Below are positions 16,561 to 24,481 of a stretch of DNA of 40,160 bases, piece by piece. The stretch covers positions 1 through 40,160 of the forward strand of contig NZ_JABXKJ010000222.1 in the NCBI RefSeq assembly GCF_017115085.1, written 5' to 3'. Source of the DNA: Nostoc sp. NMS7 (GTDB lineage Bacteria; Cyanobacteriota; Cyanobacteriia; Cyanobacteriales; Nostocaceae). The translations under genes were made by a program, and so were the position numbers. The notes under the pieces are model-generated. The model was not told the DNA's origin. It saw only the letters and a list, made by a program, of their open reading frames with translations, and did not search any database. Position 1 is the stretch's first letter. The number at the start of each line of letters is the position of its first letter.

Positions 16561-16633
16561 ATGATAACTTGCCTAAAAACGGAAATTCAAAGTTCTCTGG
16601 TGAGATTGGATTTTGCCCCTGTTTTCGGTACAT
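16529..16633 (-). pseudogene. truncated N-terminus of an insertion-sequence transposase
   Basis: A 34-codon frame starts MYRKQGQNPISPENFEFPFL and continues GKLSSDNR. It resembles the N-terminus of IS5-like transposases in Nostoc, which continue with an RWV segment after DNR. Here the match stops at DNR and the frame runs out after six unrelated residues. The upstream DNA (16634 to about 16730) contains AGCAGTACACAAGTCTGCTG-like text that may belong to the element's end. A broken copy. Confidence 0.5.
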
Positions 16634-16960
16634 GCTTACAAACAGCAGACTTGTGTACTGCTGGTCGCGGCTATGGAAGGATTTTGGGCTATTGTACCCT
16701 CAAGTCTTGCACCTGAATATACTTCTTTGGTCAGATAATCTATATACTGTGAGCTTCTTTTTCTTTTTCAGCAAGCCCTACTTAACTATCAAAGATATTG
16801 TAATTAATGCAGTTTACAGAGATCGGTGATTTTAAAATTGGGAGACATATCAAAACCTCACCGCCAACCCCTCTCCTTGCTAAGGAGAGGGGAGATAAAG
16901 CACAGCTTTATTGAGGTTAGATTTTTATCTGTTAGCTTTTGATTGTCTGTCAACACCTGA

Positions 16961-18340
16961 TTACAAAGTATATGTAAAATCTTTTACCAGCATACCGGGA
17001 ACTAAACTACCTCCAAGTTGACGACTCTCATAAGTTCCGACTTCGGGAATGAATTCTTGAAAAGTCGTTAAATCTACTAAGTTTTCTCCCCAAAAGCGAT
17101 AGAGACTTTCATCAAAACGTAAGTTTTCAATGGGAGCAATAATTTCTCCCTTTTCTACCCAAAAACAAGCATAACGGGTCATACCTGTGATTCTACCAGT
17201 TTGGCGATCGCTCCAATTCAAGTAATGCAAATTCGATACATATAATCCTGTATCTAAACTCGGAAGAATCTGCTCAAATACTAAATTTCCTGGACTCACT
17301 TCTGGCGCTCGTAAAGTCTCTGAACCATTAGCACCATTAGAAATTTTTTTATATTCCTTCGCAGTCCGAGAATTCACCAGAGTATTTACTAAATCTCCTT
17401 TTTCTATTATTGGTAACTCCAATGCTGCTATTTCTCCCAATTCATTAAATCGCGGTACTAATCCCCGTTGAAAGTTTTCTTTCAAACTAAATGCAGTCGA
17501 AAGCTGTTTTTCTTGACGCCATAGAGCAGCTAAAGAACTGTTCCCTTGCTGAATATCAGCTTCGCTCACAGAACCCCAAGAAAGCATCATTAATAAATCT
17601 GCAACAGCAGGAGGTGCAAAATAAGTTTTGTATTGTCCCCGTGGTAACTCTTTAGCTGGGCGAGAAAGTAGTTCTAGTTGCTTTTTGGCTTCGCTGATTT
17701 TGGCTATATATGCAGATTTATCCCAATTACTCCCTGCAAATGTGCCCTTAACTGCTTGTCCATCGGTGGTAAATAGAGAATAATCTAAGGTAAAAGAATC
17801 AGTAGCAAACCAGTGTTTTTGCCCGTTGGAATCACCATAAGCTTTAATGATCAGACCTCCAGCGTATATACCAGTAAAATCCAATTCAGTAACTAGTTCT
17901 AGCACATTGGGTACTACTGCTTCCGCCGCCAATAAATTCCCAGAATGTAGTTCTCGACTGCTATTATTTCCTGATGGCAAAACTAGATATGGATCGATAG
18001 GTAATACAATAAGTTCCTCACGTAGTTCTTGTAAACCAGTATATGCTAACTGCCAATCTACCTCCCAATTTCCAGTAAAAGGAAACTGTCGAATACTGCT
18101 GCGTTGAGCTGCCATCAAAGTTAGTTCGATCCAACCATCAGTAACACAACCAGTTTGTCGTACTTTCGCATGATTGAAACGAGTAAATTGACTTCTTTCA
18201 CTGCTTAGTCTCACAGTGAATTGTTCATTTTCTGCTTTTTTGATAAGTAGAGTTTCAATCAGTCGATTAAAGCTGATTTCTAGCGCAGATAATTCCTGAA
18301 TTTGCACTTTTTCAAGTTCCTCCACCAAAAACTTCGACAT
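16961..18340 (-). CDS. TldE/PmbA-type partner of TldD
   Basis: Encodes 459 aa from MSKFLVEELEKVQIQEL. A GTG four codons upstream is an alternative start. It belongs to the TldD/PmbA family: an N-terminal alpha/beta domain containing FTVRLSSERSQFTRFNHAKV, then a beta-rich C-terminal domain with FEQILPSLDTGLYVSNLHYLNWSDRQTGRITGMTRYACFWVEKGEI. It lacks the HExxxH metal site, as expected of the TldE subunit, which pairs with TldD in a heterodimeric metallopeptidase that digests unfolded peptides. The start overlaps the tldD stop by 29 nt, showing translational coupling. Confidence 0.9.
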   Translation of the reverse strand: MSKFLVEELEKVQIQELSALEISFNRLIETLLIKKAENEQFTVRLSSERSQFTRFNHAKVRQTGCVTDGWIELTLMAAQRSSIRQFPFTGNWEVDWQLAYTGLQELREELIVLPIDPYLVLPSGNNSSRELHSGNLLAAEAVVPNVLELVTELDFTGIYAGGLIIKAYGDSNGQKHWFATDSFTLDYSLFTTDGQAVKGTFAGSNWDKSAYIAKISEAKKQLELLSRPAKELPRGQYKTYFAPPAVADLLMMLSWGSVSEADIQQGNSSLAALWRQEKQLSTAFSLKENFQRGLVPRFNELGEIAALELPIIEKGDLVNTLVNSRTAKEYKKISNGANGSETLRAPEVSPGNLVFEQILPSLDTGLYVSNLHYLNWSDRQTGRITGMTRYACFWVEKGEIIAPIENLRFDESLYRFWGENLVDLTTFQEFIPEVGTYESRQLGGSLVPGMLVKDFTYTL

Positions 18341-19751
18341 TAGCAAATACACAAACTGGTGAACCGTGTCCTACCCAAATGGCCTGATTTGGTTCTCCTT
18401 TTCCACAATAAGGAGTACCATACATTTGCCAGTTGTCAACATTGCCTACTTGGCTTAAGCTGTGCCAAAACTCTGGTGTTGTGGCGCGATAGTTAGGATT
18501 ACGGAGGGTTTTGGTGAATTTGCCGTTTTCAATTAATTTGGCGTACTCACAACCAAATTGAAATTTGTAGCGGCGATCGTCAATTGACCAAGATCGGTTA
18601 GATTCCATATAAACGCCGTGTTCTATGCCGCCAATAATGTCTTCAAAGGTGGCGTTAAGAGGCTCTAAATTCAAGTTTGCCATGCGATCGATCGCTGGTC
18701 GATTCCATGAGGAAGCACGGGCACAGGCAACGCCTGCTATACCTGCTCTGGCTTGACTCTCCAGGCTCCCCAAACCCCGTTGGAGTACACCTTCTTTAAC
18801 TAAATACTCCCGCGTTGCTACAGCACCCGTATCATCAAATCCATAGCTGGCATATTCACCAGGCACCGTAGGATCAAAAGTAATGTTCATCAGTGGCGAA
18901 CCATATACTAGGTTGCCAAAATCACTTTTATTAACAAAGCTGCCCCCAGCATAGTTACGCTCATCTCCCAAAATTCGGTCAATTTCTAGGGGATGCCCGA
19001 CACTTTCATGGATTTGCAGCATCATTTGGTCTGGGGCTAACACTAAGTTGGTGCGGGTGGTTGGGCATTCTTCTGCTGTCAAGAGTTCTATTGCTTGTTC
19101 GCCAATTTGCCGCACCCGATGCCATAAGTCTTCTTGTTTTAAAAGCTCTAGTCCGCCTTGGTAACAGTTGGCTTGCGAACCGTTATTGCTACGCTGCTGT
19201 ACAATCACCCCATCTTGGGCAGTGGCTCCGTAATTAGTGCCTATCGATAGGATTTTTTGATAGACTTCTGAACCGTTGCTGCTAACAAACCAAGATTCTC
19301 TCTCGGTTGTGCTAGCACTGGCTATGGTTTGCACAATCTTGTCGTCAACTTTCAGCGTTTGGCAAATACGAATCAGTAAATCGTTGATTTCTCCCGGACT
19401 CAGAGCATCCAATGGCTGAAGATATGGAGATTTATATTCACCAACGACTTTAGGGCGCTCACTTTCACTGAAGGGATGTATCCACCATTCACTGGCTGCT
19501 AGTGCCTGTTTATAGGCTATTCGAGCAGCCGCTTGTAGAGACGGTAATTCTAGAGAGTTAGTAGCTGCATAACCCAGACAGCCATTAACCAAGACTTCTA
19601 GCATAGCTCCGACAGTGAAGGATTTGCCATTTAACTGGGGTAAGGCATCACGAACTGATCGGGTAGCAGAAGTCTCCTTTACGGCTCTGATACCAATCCA
19701 ATCAGCAGGAATATCGAAACTAGCGATCGCTTTTGTTAGAGTAATCCACAT
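18312..19751 (-). CDS. tldD: TldD metallopeptidase subunit
   Basis: Encodes 479 aa. The TldD metal-binding motif HESVGH is at about 248-253 (MMLQIHESVGHPLEIDRILG). The downstream conserved regions SYGFDDTGAVATREYLVKEG, LGSLESQARAGIAGV and ASSWNRPAIDRMANLNLEP all match the family. The TldD/TldE heterodimer encloses a chamber and cleaves unstructured peptides; in other bacteria it matures small modified peptides such as microcins. It is the first gene of a two-gene unit with the overlapping TldE-type gene. The start MWITLTKAIASFDIP follows a GGAGT-rich tandem tract. Length is typical for the family. Confidence 0.93.
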   Translation of the reverse strand: MWITLTKAIASFDIPADWIGIRAVKETSATRSVRDALPQLNGKSFTVGAMLEVLVNGCLGYAATNSLELPSLQAAARIAYKQALAASEWWIHPFSESERPKVVGEYKSPYLQPLDALSPGEINDLLIRICQTLKVDDKIVQTIASASTTERESWFVSSNGSEVYQKILSIGTNYGATAQDGVIVQQRSNNGSQANCYQGGLELLKQEDLWHRVRQIGEQAIELLTAEECPTTRTNLVLAPDQMMLQIHESVGHPLEIDRILGDERNYAGGSFVNKSDFGNLVYGSPLMNITFDPTVPGEYASYGFDDTGAVATREYLVKEGVLQRGLGSLESQARAGIAGVACARASSWNRPAIDRMANLNLEPLNATFEDIIGGIEHGVYMESNRSWSIDDRRYKFQFGCEYAKLIENGKFTKTLRNPNYRATTPEFWHSLSQVGNVDNWQMYGTPYCGKGEPNQAIWVGHGSPVCVFANVEVFGGGT

Positions 19752-19759
19752 AATTTAGG

Positions 19760-19890
19760 AAAATGGGGAGTAGGGAGTAGGGAGTAGGGAGTGGGAATGG
19801 GGAATAGGGCATAGGGCACATGGTACAGAGAAGAGGAATTTTTCCCCTGCTTCCTCATCTCCCTCATCTCCCCCCACTCCCCATTCCCCA
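19760..19890. repeat. GGGAGTA tandem tract between tldD and cysS
   Basis: Several copies of GGGAGTA (about 19765-19795) are followed by CATCTCCC and CCATTCCC-like repeats (about 19855-19890), giving a purine-rich half and a pyrimidine-rich half that could pair with each other. It is a low-complexity spacer of the type seen at 811-893. Confidence 0.75.
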
Positions 19891-19897
19891 TTCCCCT

Positions 19898-21367
19898 CTA
19901 ATTCCGGTGCCAGCGAGTACCATCACGGCTATCAATTAGCGTAATACCTTCTGCTTGGAGTTCGTCACGAATGCGATCGCTTTCGGCAAAATTCTTGGCA
20001 ATACGTGCTTCTTTCCTTTGCTGAATTTTCGTCTCAATTTCCGCATCGCTTAAACCATTACTCGGTTCAGGTTGTGTTTCTATCTCGTCGGCTTCTAAAC
20101 CTAAGACTCTAGCTAATGTAACAAGAGTTTGCCATTGACGCTGTAACTCCTCTGGTGATGTTTCGGTTTTCCCTTCATGCACAAGAATATTTCCCTGACG
20201 ACGCAGTTCTTTGGCTAATTCAAATAGCACTGTTAACCCACCAGGAAAATTAAAGTCATTATTCACACTTTCTTGGAAACGTTCAACAGTTTCAGGGAGT
20301 AGTGAGACAGTTCCCACTCCCCATCCCAGTTTTTTCCCGTATTGGTAGCCGAAGACTAACCCTTCTTTAATGGTGTGCCAACCGTTGGTTGCTGCGGCGA
20401 TCGCTTCATCGGTAAAATCAATTGGTGTGCGATATTGAGCGGTTAGCACGAACAAGCGCACCGCCATCGGGTCAACTCCTCGATCCAGTAAGTCTCTAAT
20501 AGTGGTAAAATTGCCCAAAGATTTGGACATTTTTTCACCATCTACTTTCACCATGCCGTTATGTAACCAGTAACGCGCTAAGGGTTTTCCGGTAACAGCC
20601 TCAGATTGGGCAATTTCGTTTTCATGGTGGGGAAAAATTAAGTCAGTACCACCAGCATGAATATCTATGGTATCACCCAAGCGATCGCGCACCATTGCCG
20701 AGCATTCTATATGCCACCCCGGACGACCTGCGCCCCAAGGTGATTCCCAAGCTGGTTCTCCCGGTTTTGCTGCCTTCCATAAAGCAAAATCAAAGGGATC
20801 TTTCTTTTTCTGGTACTCTGGATCTTCGACGTTGACGCCTAGGCGTAGCCCGCCGTAGGCATTGCTTTTCCCGGCTTGCATATCTTCTAACTTGCGTCCC
20901 GAAAGCTTGCCATACTCAGGAAAATGTCGTACTGCATAATACACATCGCCGTCAGCAGGGTAAGCAAAACCCTTATTTTCCAATTCGTGAATTAAGCGTT
21001 GAATGCCATTCATCGTATGGGTAGCGCGGGGATACTCATCGGCTTCTTTGATCCCCAGCCGCGCCATATCCTCAAAATATGCTTTGATGAAGCGATCGGC
21101 TACAGCCTCCATTGATGAATGTTCAACACAGGCTCGATTCAGAATCTTGTCATCAATATCAGTAAAATTTTGGATATATCGGACTTGATAACCGATAAAC
21201 TGGAGGTATCGGCGCACTACGTCCCAAACGATGCAAGCTCTAGCATGACCCAAATGGCAGTAATCATATACCGTCACGCCGCAGTAATACATCTTAACCT
21301 TGCCTGGCTCGACTGTTTCAAACGGTTCTTGACGACGGGTGAGGGTATTGTAAAGGTTTAAGGTCAT
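19898..21367 (-). CDS. cysS: cysteinyl-tRNA synthetase
   Basis: Encodes 489 aa from MTLNLYNTLTRRQEPFE. The frame extends to 21436, but the extra residues are not family-like. It has the class I synthetase layout: zinc ligand Cys in MYYCGVTVYD, the HIGH variant HLGHAR, GGTDLIFPHHENEIAQSEA, and the KMSKS loop in KVDGEKMSKSLGNF. A helical anticodon domain ends in KNFAESDRIRDELQAEGITL. It charges tRNA-Cys in the cytoplasm. Odd point: the loop usually reading AGASGRVNVEDPE instead reads AGKSNAYGGLRLGVNVEDPE, encoded by a dispersed-repeat-like sequence (20834-20865), so this copy appears to carry an in-frame insertion of about 7-8 residues. Confidence 0.96.
   Translation of the reverse strand: MTLNLYNTLTRRQEPFETVEPGKVKMYYCGVTVYDYCHLGHARACIVWDVVRRYLQFIGYQVRYIQNFTDIDDKILNRACVEHSSMEAVADRFIKAYFEDMARLGIKEADEYPRATHTMNGIQRLIHELENKGFAYPADGDVYYAVRHFPEYGKLSGRKLEDMQAGKSNAYGGLRLGVNVEDPEYQKKKDPFDFALWKAAKPGEPAWESPWGAGRPGWHIECSAMVRDRLGDTIDIHAGGTDLIFPHHENEIAQSEAVTGKPLARYWLHNGMVKVDGEKMSKSLGNFTTIRDLLDRGVDPMAVRLFVLTAQYRTPIDFTDEAIAAATNGWHTIKEGLVFGYQYGKKLGWGVGTVSLLPETVERFQESVNNDFNFPGGLTVLFELAKELRRQGNILVHEGKTETSPEELQRQWQTLVTLARVLGLEADEIETQPEPSNGLSDAEIETKIQQRKEARIAKNFAESDRIRDELQAEGITLIDSRDGTRWHRN
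20834..20865 (-). repeat. dispersed GC-rich repeat inserted inside cysS
   Basis: Read on the minus strand it contains GCAATGCCTACGGCGGGCTA followed by CGCCTAGGCGTC, a form I recognise as a very common dispersed repeat of Nostoc genomes. It sits in the cysS reading frame and encodes SNAYGGLRLG. Degenerate relatives appear outside genes near 27150-27215 (GGCGATGTCTAGGACGG, GGGCTGCGCCTACGCA). Confidence 0.65.
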
Positions 21368-21505
21368 AACAGAGTAATGCTGAAATAAGGAGATAGGTAA
21401 TAATAGGGTAAAGCAGCTGGGATGACAGTCCAGCATCCCTATGCTAGTGTTTTCTGGACTATCTGCGCTACATTACTATTTTTTGACTCTTTGAATAACA
21501 GCGCT

Positions 21506-22597
21506 ATGCAATCAGCAGTTACACCCCAATCTCAAGCAATGGATACGCCCAAACAAGGAATGCCAGTAACGATTATTACAGGTTTCCTCGGTAGTGGGAA
21601 GACGACTTTACTTAATCATATCCTCAACAACCAACAGGGTTTGAAAACCGCCGTTCTCGTGAATGAATTTGGCGAAATTGGCATCGACAACGAGCTAATT
21701 GTTTCCACTGGTGAGAACATGGTGGAGCTAAATAATGGTTGTATCTGCTGCACTATTAATAGTGATTTAGTAGATGCAGTTTACAAGGTTTTAGAACGCC
21801 AAGAAAATCTAGATTATCTAGTAGTGGAAACAACTGGATTAGCAGATCCGCTCCCAGTAGCTTTAACATTTTTGGGCACAGAATTGCGGGATTTAACCCG
21901 CTTGGATTCGATTATTACCGTAGTAGATGCGGCGAATTACAGTCTAGATTTATTTAACTCTGAGGCAGCATACAGCCAGATTGCTTATGGTGATGTAATT
22001 TTACTGAATAAGACTGATTTGGTTGATGAAGCTACTTTGAAGGAGTTAGAAAGAAAAATTAACGAAGTGAAGGAAGGAGCAAGAATTATCCGCACTACGC
22101 GATCGCAAGTGCCACTTCCTTTAATTCTGAGTGTTGGTCTGTTTGAGTCTGATAAATATTTTGACACAGTGGTAGATGACCACGACCATCACGATCATGA
22201 TCACCATGATCACTCAACATGCGGTCATGACCATCACGATCATGATCACCATCATGACCATCATTCTGACCATTTAGAAAATGATGGTTTCACTTCCATA
22301 TCTTTCCAAAGTGACAAGCCTTTTTCTATTAAGAAGTTTCAGTATTTCTTAGATAACCAGTTACCTACAAATATCTTCCGGGCGAAGGGGATTATGTGGT
22401 TTGATGAAAGTCCGAAGCGTCATATTTTCCACCTTTGCGGTAAACGCTTTACCTTGGATGATGATGAATGGCAAGGTCAATTAAAAAACCAACTAGTGCT
22501 GATTGGTCAAAATTTGGATCGTCAGGCTTTAATTGCTCAACTCGAAAACTGTATTAGTCTACCTTCAACTAGTCGCGGTAAAGGCTTTGGGAAATAA
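21506..22597 (+). CDS. CobW/COG0523 family GTPase with His-rich metal loop
   Basis: Encodes 363 aa from MQSAVTPQSQAMDTPKQ. A frame extension to 21422 lacks a family match. The G3E-family P-loop is ITGFLGSGKTTLLNHIL. The metal-binding CxCC motif is NNGCICCTI (about 76-84). Walker B is LVVETTGLADP and the guanine motif is LLNKTDL. A stretch at about 225-258 is made almost entirely of His and Asp. A CobW C-terminal domain (FRAKGIMWFDESPKRHIFHLCGKRF) follows. COG0523 proteins are GTP-dependent metallochaperones for zinc, cobalt, nickel or iron. The His-rich loop points to zinc or nickel handling, but the client is not known. It diverges from cysS; I saw no clear Zur box. Confidence 0.92.
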   Translation: MQSAVTPQSQAMDTPKQGMPVTIITGFLGSGKTTLLNHILNNQQGLKTAVLVNEFGEIGIDNELIVSTGENMVELNNGCICCTINSDLVDAVYKVLERQENLDYLVVETTGLADPLPVALTFLGTELRDLTRLDSIITVVDAANYSLDLFNSEAAYSQIAYGDVILLNKTDLVDEATLKELERKINEVKEGARIIRTTRSQVPLPLILSVGLFESDKYFDTVVDDHDHHDHDHHDHSTCGHDHHDHDHHHDHHSDHLENDGFTSISFQSDKPFSIKKFQYFLDNQLPTNIFRAKGIMWFDESPKRHIFHLCGKRFTLDDDEWQGQLKNQLVLIGQNLDRQALIAQLENCISLPSTSRGKGFGK

Positions 22598-22643
22598 AAG
22601 TTAGGAGTTAGAAGTTAGGAGTTAAGAGTTTAAAACTTGTACT

Positions 22644-22668
22644 CGTTCCCAGGTTCCACCTGGGAATG
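22644..22668. repeat. 25-bp CGTTCCCA hairpin
   Basis: CGTTCCCAGG, loop TTCCA, CCTGGGAATG. It lies 47 nt after the CobW-type gene and belongs to the four-member hairpin family in this window (see 8690, 32715 and 32784). It is preceded by GTTAGGA-type heptamers. Confidence 0.75.
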
Positions 22669-22800
22669 GCTTCCTAATGGCTCCGCCATCGATTTTGAGC
22701 AATGAAAATCAGAGAATAGCGATCGCAATTATCGATAAAAAGAAATGGTATTAGGAGTTTTGAAGTAAACTACCCACCACCATACCGCATTTATTAATAT

Positions 22801-24003
22801 CTAAGCTTTATTTAAACGTCTATTTTTTATCCAAGACATGATTAGATTTCTAAATCTGTCTGTTTTTGCTTCAGTAAAATGTGCTATCACAACCGCATAC
22901 AAAAATACAAATACAGCTACAATCAATCCTAAGAATAAGTGAAAAATATCTGGTTGCCAAGGGCGGTCATCAATTATACATGCTCTAATAAAGCACGGTA
23001 TCGGCATGTGGACAAGATAAAGAGTGTATGAACATCCAGCTAAACCTTTAGAAAATTTTTCGTATGCTCCTTCTTGTCTAATTTTACTAGGATTGTTAAC
23101 TAGAAGATATATCATAACAGCAGTAGAAATTCCGATTAAAAAATCTGCTATCTCTTCGCTAGGTAAGAAACGTGCAATTGTTAAAGTAATGCACAAAATT
23201 AGGATAGACAAAAAACTGAGTGAATTGAAGATGTTCTTATTGTTAAGATATTTGGAAGTATGAGATATATTAATTAACGCTCCCATCAGCCAAACAAGAA
23301 AGTAAATTCTAATTTCCGAACCTACCATTAATAATATAACTGAGGTCAAAACACCGTAGAAAAGACGTAATTTTAAAGAATTAACCCAAAAAAGTAGAAT
23401 TATTGAAGGAAAAAGTATATAGTACCAAAATTCATAAGCTAAACTCCAAGCTACCTTATTAGAACCAAATAAGTCTACATAAATTGTTTGCAGAAAAGCT
23501 ACAGTCCCCAGAAAATTTTGAGGTGTGAAATTTTCCAAAATTTTATAGGTTGCTAAATAACTGTTGTAAAACTTTTCTCCATAGAAGCTATCTTGTGCAG
23601 TACCAAATATTTTAATACCTAAAAAATCCCAAAAAGAAGACAGCAATAAAGCAGGAATTAATACTATATATAAACGTGTTAAACGAGCTACTAAATAATT
23701 AATCCATGACCATCGCTTTTGCTGAATTGTTCTTAGTACACTAGCTGAAATAAAAAATCCACTGAGAACAAAAAAAATAATTACACATTGATGACCCAAT
23801 CCTGTTAAAGAATTGAACCTTTTGATAAAAAAATTAGGATTACTAACTTCTGAATATTCTAGAAATAATAAGAATTTCAGATGACCGATAAAAACTAATA
23901 AAGAAGCTAATCCTCTTAATAAATCAAGATGAGTTGACCATCGATAACTCCTGATTGAAGGAATATTATAAATAGGCTGAGTATGAGTTTTTTCCACTAG
24001 CAT
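22801..24003 (-). CDS. acyltransferase 3 family membrane protein
   Basis: Encodes 400 aa from MLVEKTHTQPIYNIPS. An upstream extension to 24054 is less likely; GGAACA precedes this ATG. It has about ten hydrophobic helices. The N-terminal motif HLDLLRGLASLLVFIGHLKF, with R-G and a catalytic-type His, and the later HQCVIIFFVLSGFFIS are diagnostic of acyltransferase 3 (OafA/YrhL type). The family moves acetyl or other acyl groups onto exopolysaccharide, O-antigen or other surface sugars at the plasma membrane. The gene is more AT-rich than its neighbours, which may mean recent acquisition. Its substrate is unknown and it has no sugar-biosynthesis neighbours. Confidence 0.88.
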   Translation of the reverse strand: MLVEKTHTQPIYNIPSIRSYRWSTHLDLLRGLASLLVFIGHLKFLLFLEYSEVSNPNFFIKRFNSLTGLGHQCVIIFFVLSGFFISASVLRTIQQKRWSWINYLVARLTRLYIVLIPALLLSSFWDFLGIKIFGTAQDSFYGEKFYNSYLATYKILENFTPQNFLGTVAFLQTIYVDLFGSNKVAWSLAYEFWYYILFPSIILLFWVNSLKLRLFYGVLTSVILLMVGSEIRIYFLVWLMGALINISHTSKYLNNKNIFNSLSFLSILILCITLTIARFLPSEEIADFLIGISTAVMIYLLVNNPSKIRQEGAYEKFSKGLAGCSYTLYLVHMPIPCFIRACIIDDRPWQPDIFHLFLGLIVAVFVFLYAVVIAHFTEAKTDRFRNLIMSWIKNRRLNKA

Positions 24004-24481
24004 TTTTGTTCCGGGATAAAAGGAGCAATCAAAAATTGTACCAAGACGATACAAAAATTAATATGCAATTATCCGATCTTAATATTTACAAAGTTACAGT
24101 TTTTTTTTAACCTTTATATAATCTTCATTTTTATTGTCAGAGAATAAAAGGATCAGTCGCCATAACTCAACATTAATTTTGTACAACTGGTGAACTTCGG
24201 TGTGAGCGCTACTTCTTTACGAGAGGCTGCGCCAACCATAGGCTCAGTACATGTCAGTTGAACGATGAATATAGGGCTTCTCGGTTGAATGAGTTAAGTG
24301 GGTGTGAATAATTAAAGCTTTCTAGTAAGGACTTCAGCCCTTACTACAAGCAAGCCAATTTAATTAATTTTATATTGTGTAACATAGTTTTATAGCGTTT
24401 CCTAATCATATTAGGTACATCATAGTCCCCTCCTCGCTTGCGGGGAGGGGGTTGGGGGTGGGGTTCTTCTCTAAAGGCAGA
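24004..24481. other. 478-bp intergenic region with dispersed hairpins
   Basis: No gene was found. Features: a hairpin TAGTAAGG / CCTTACTA (24323-24346), a CCCCTCC / GGGAGGGG hairpin (24427-24450), and TACGAGAGGCTGCGCCAACC (near 24219), which resembles another dispersed Nostoc repeat. Much of the rest is AT-rich. Promoters for the acyltransferase gene should lie near 24010-24120. Confidence 0.6.

Larger units (their letters stand above)
16353..16960. other. 608-bp region of insertion-sequence debris and hairpins
   Basis: It contains a terminator-like hairpin (16385-16412), a TnpB-like zinc-finger fragment and a truncated transposase start (both minus strand, 16447-16633), and a perfect 11-bp-stem hairpin CCCCTCTCCTT / AAGGAGAGGGG (16868-16892). 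An 86-codon plus-strand frame at 16569-16829 overlaps the transposase fragment and looks like chance. No intact gene was seen. Confidence 0.6.

Noticed and set aside
16569..16829. 86-codon plus-strand frame with a poly-Phe run
   Set aside because: It overlaps a recognisable transposase fragment on the other strand; composition is atypical and no good start site is present.
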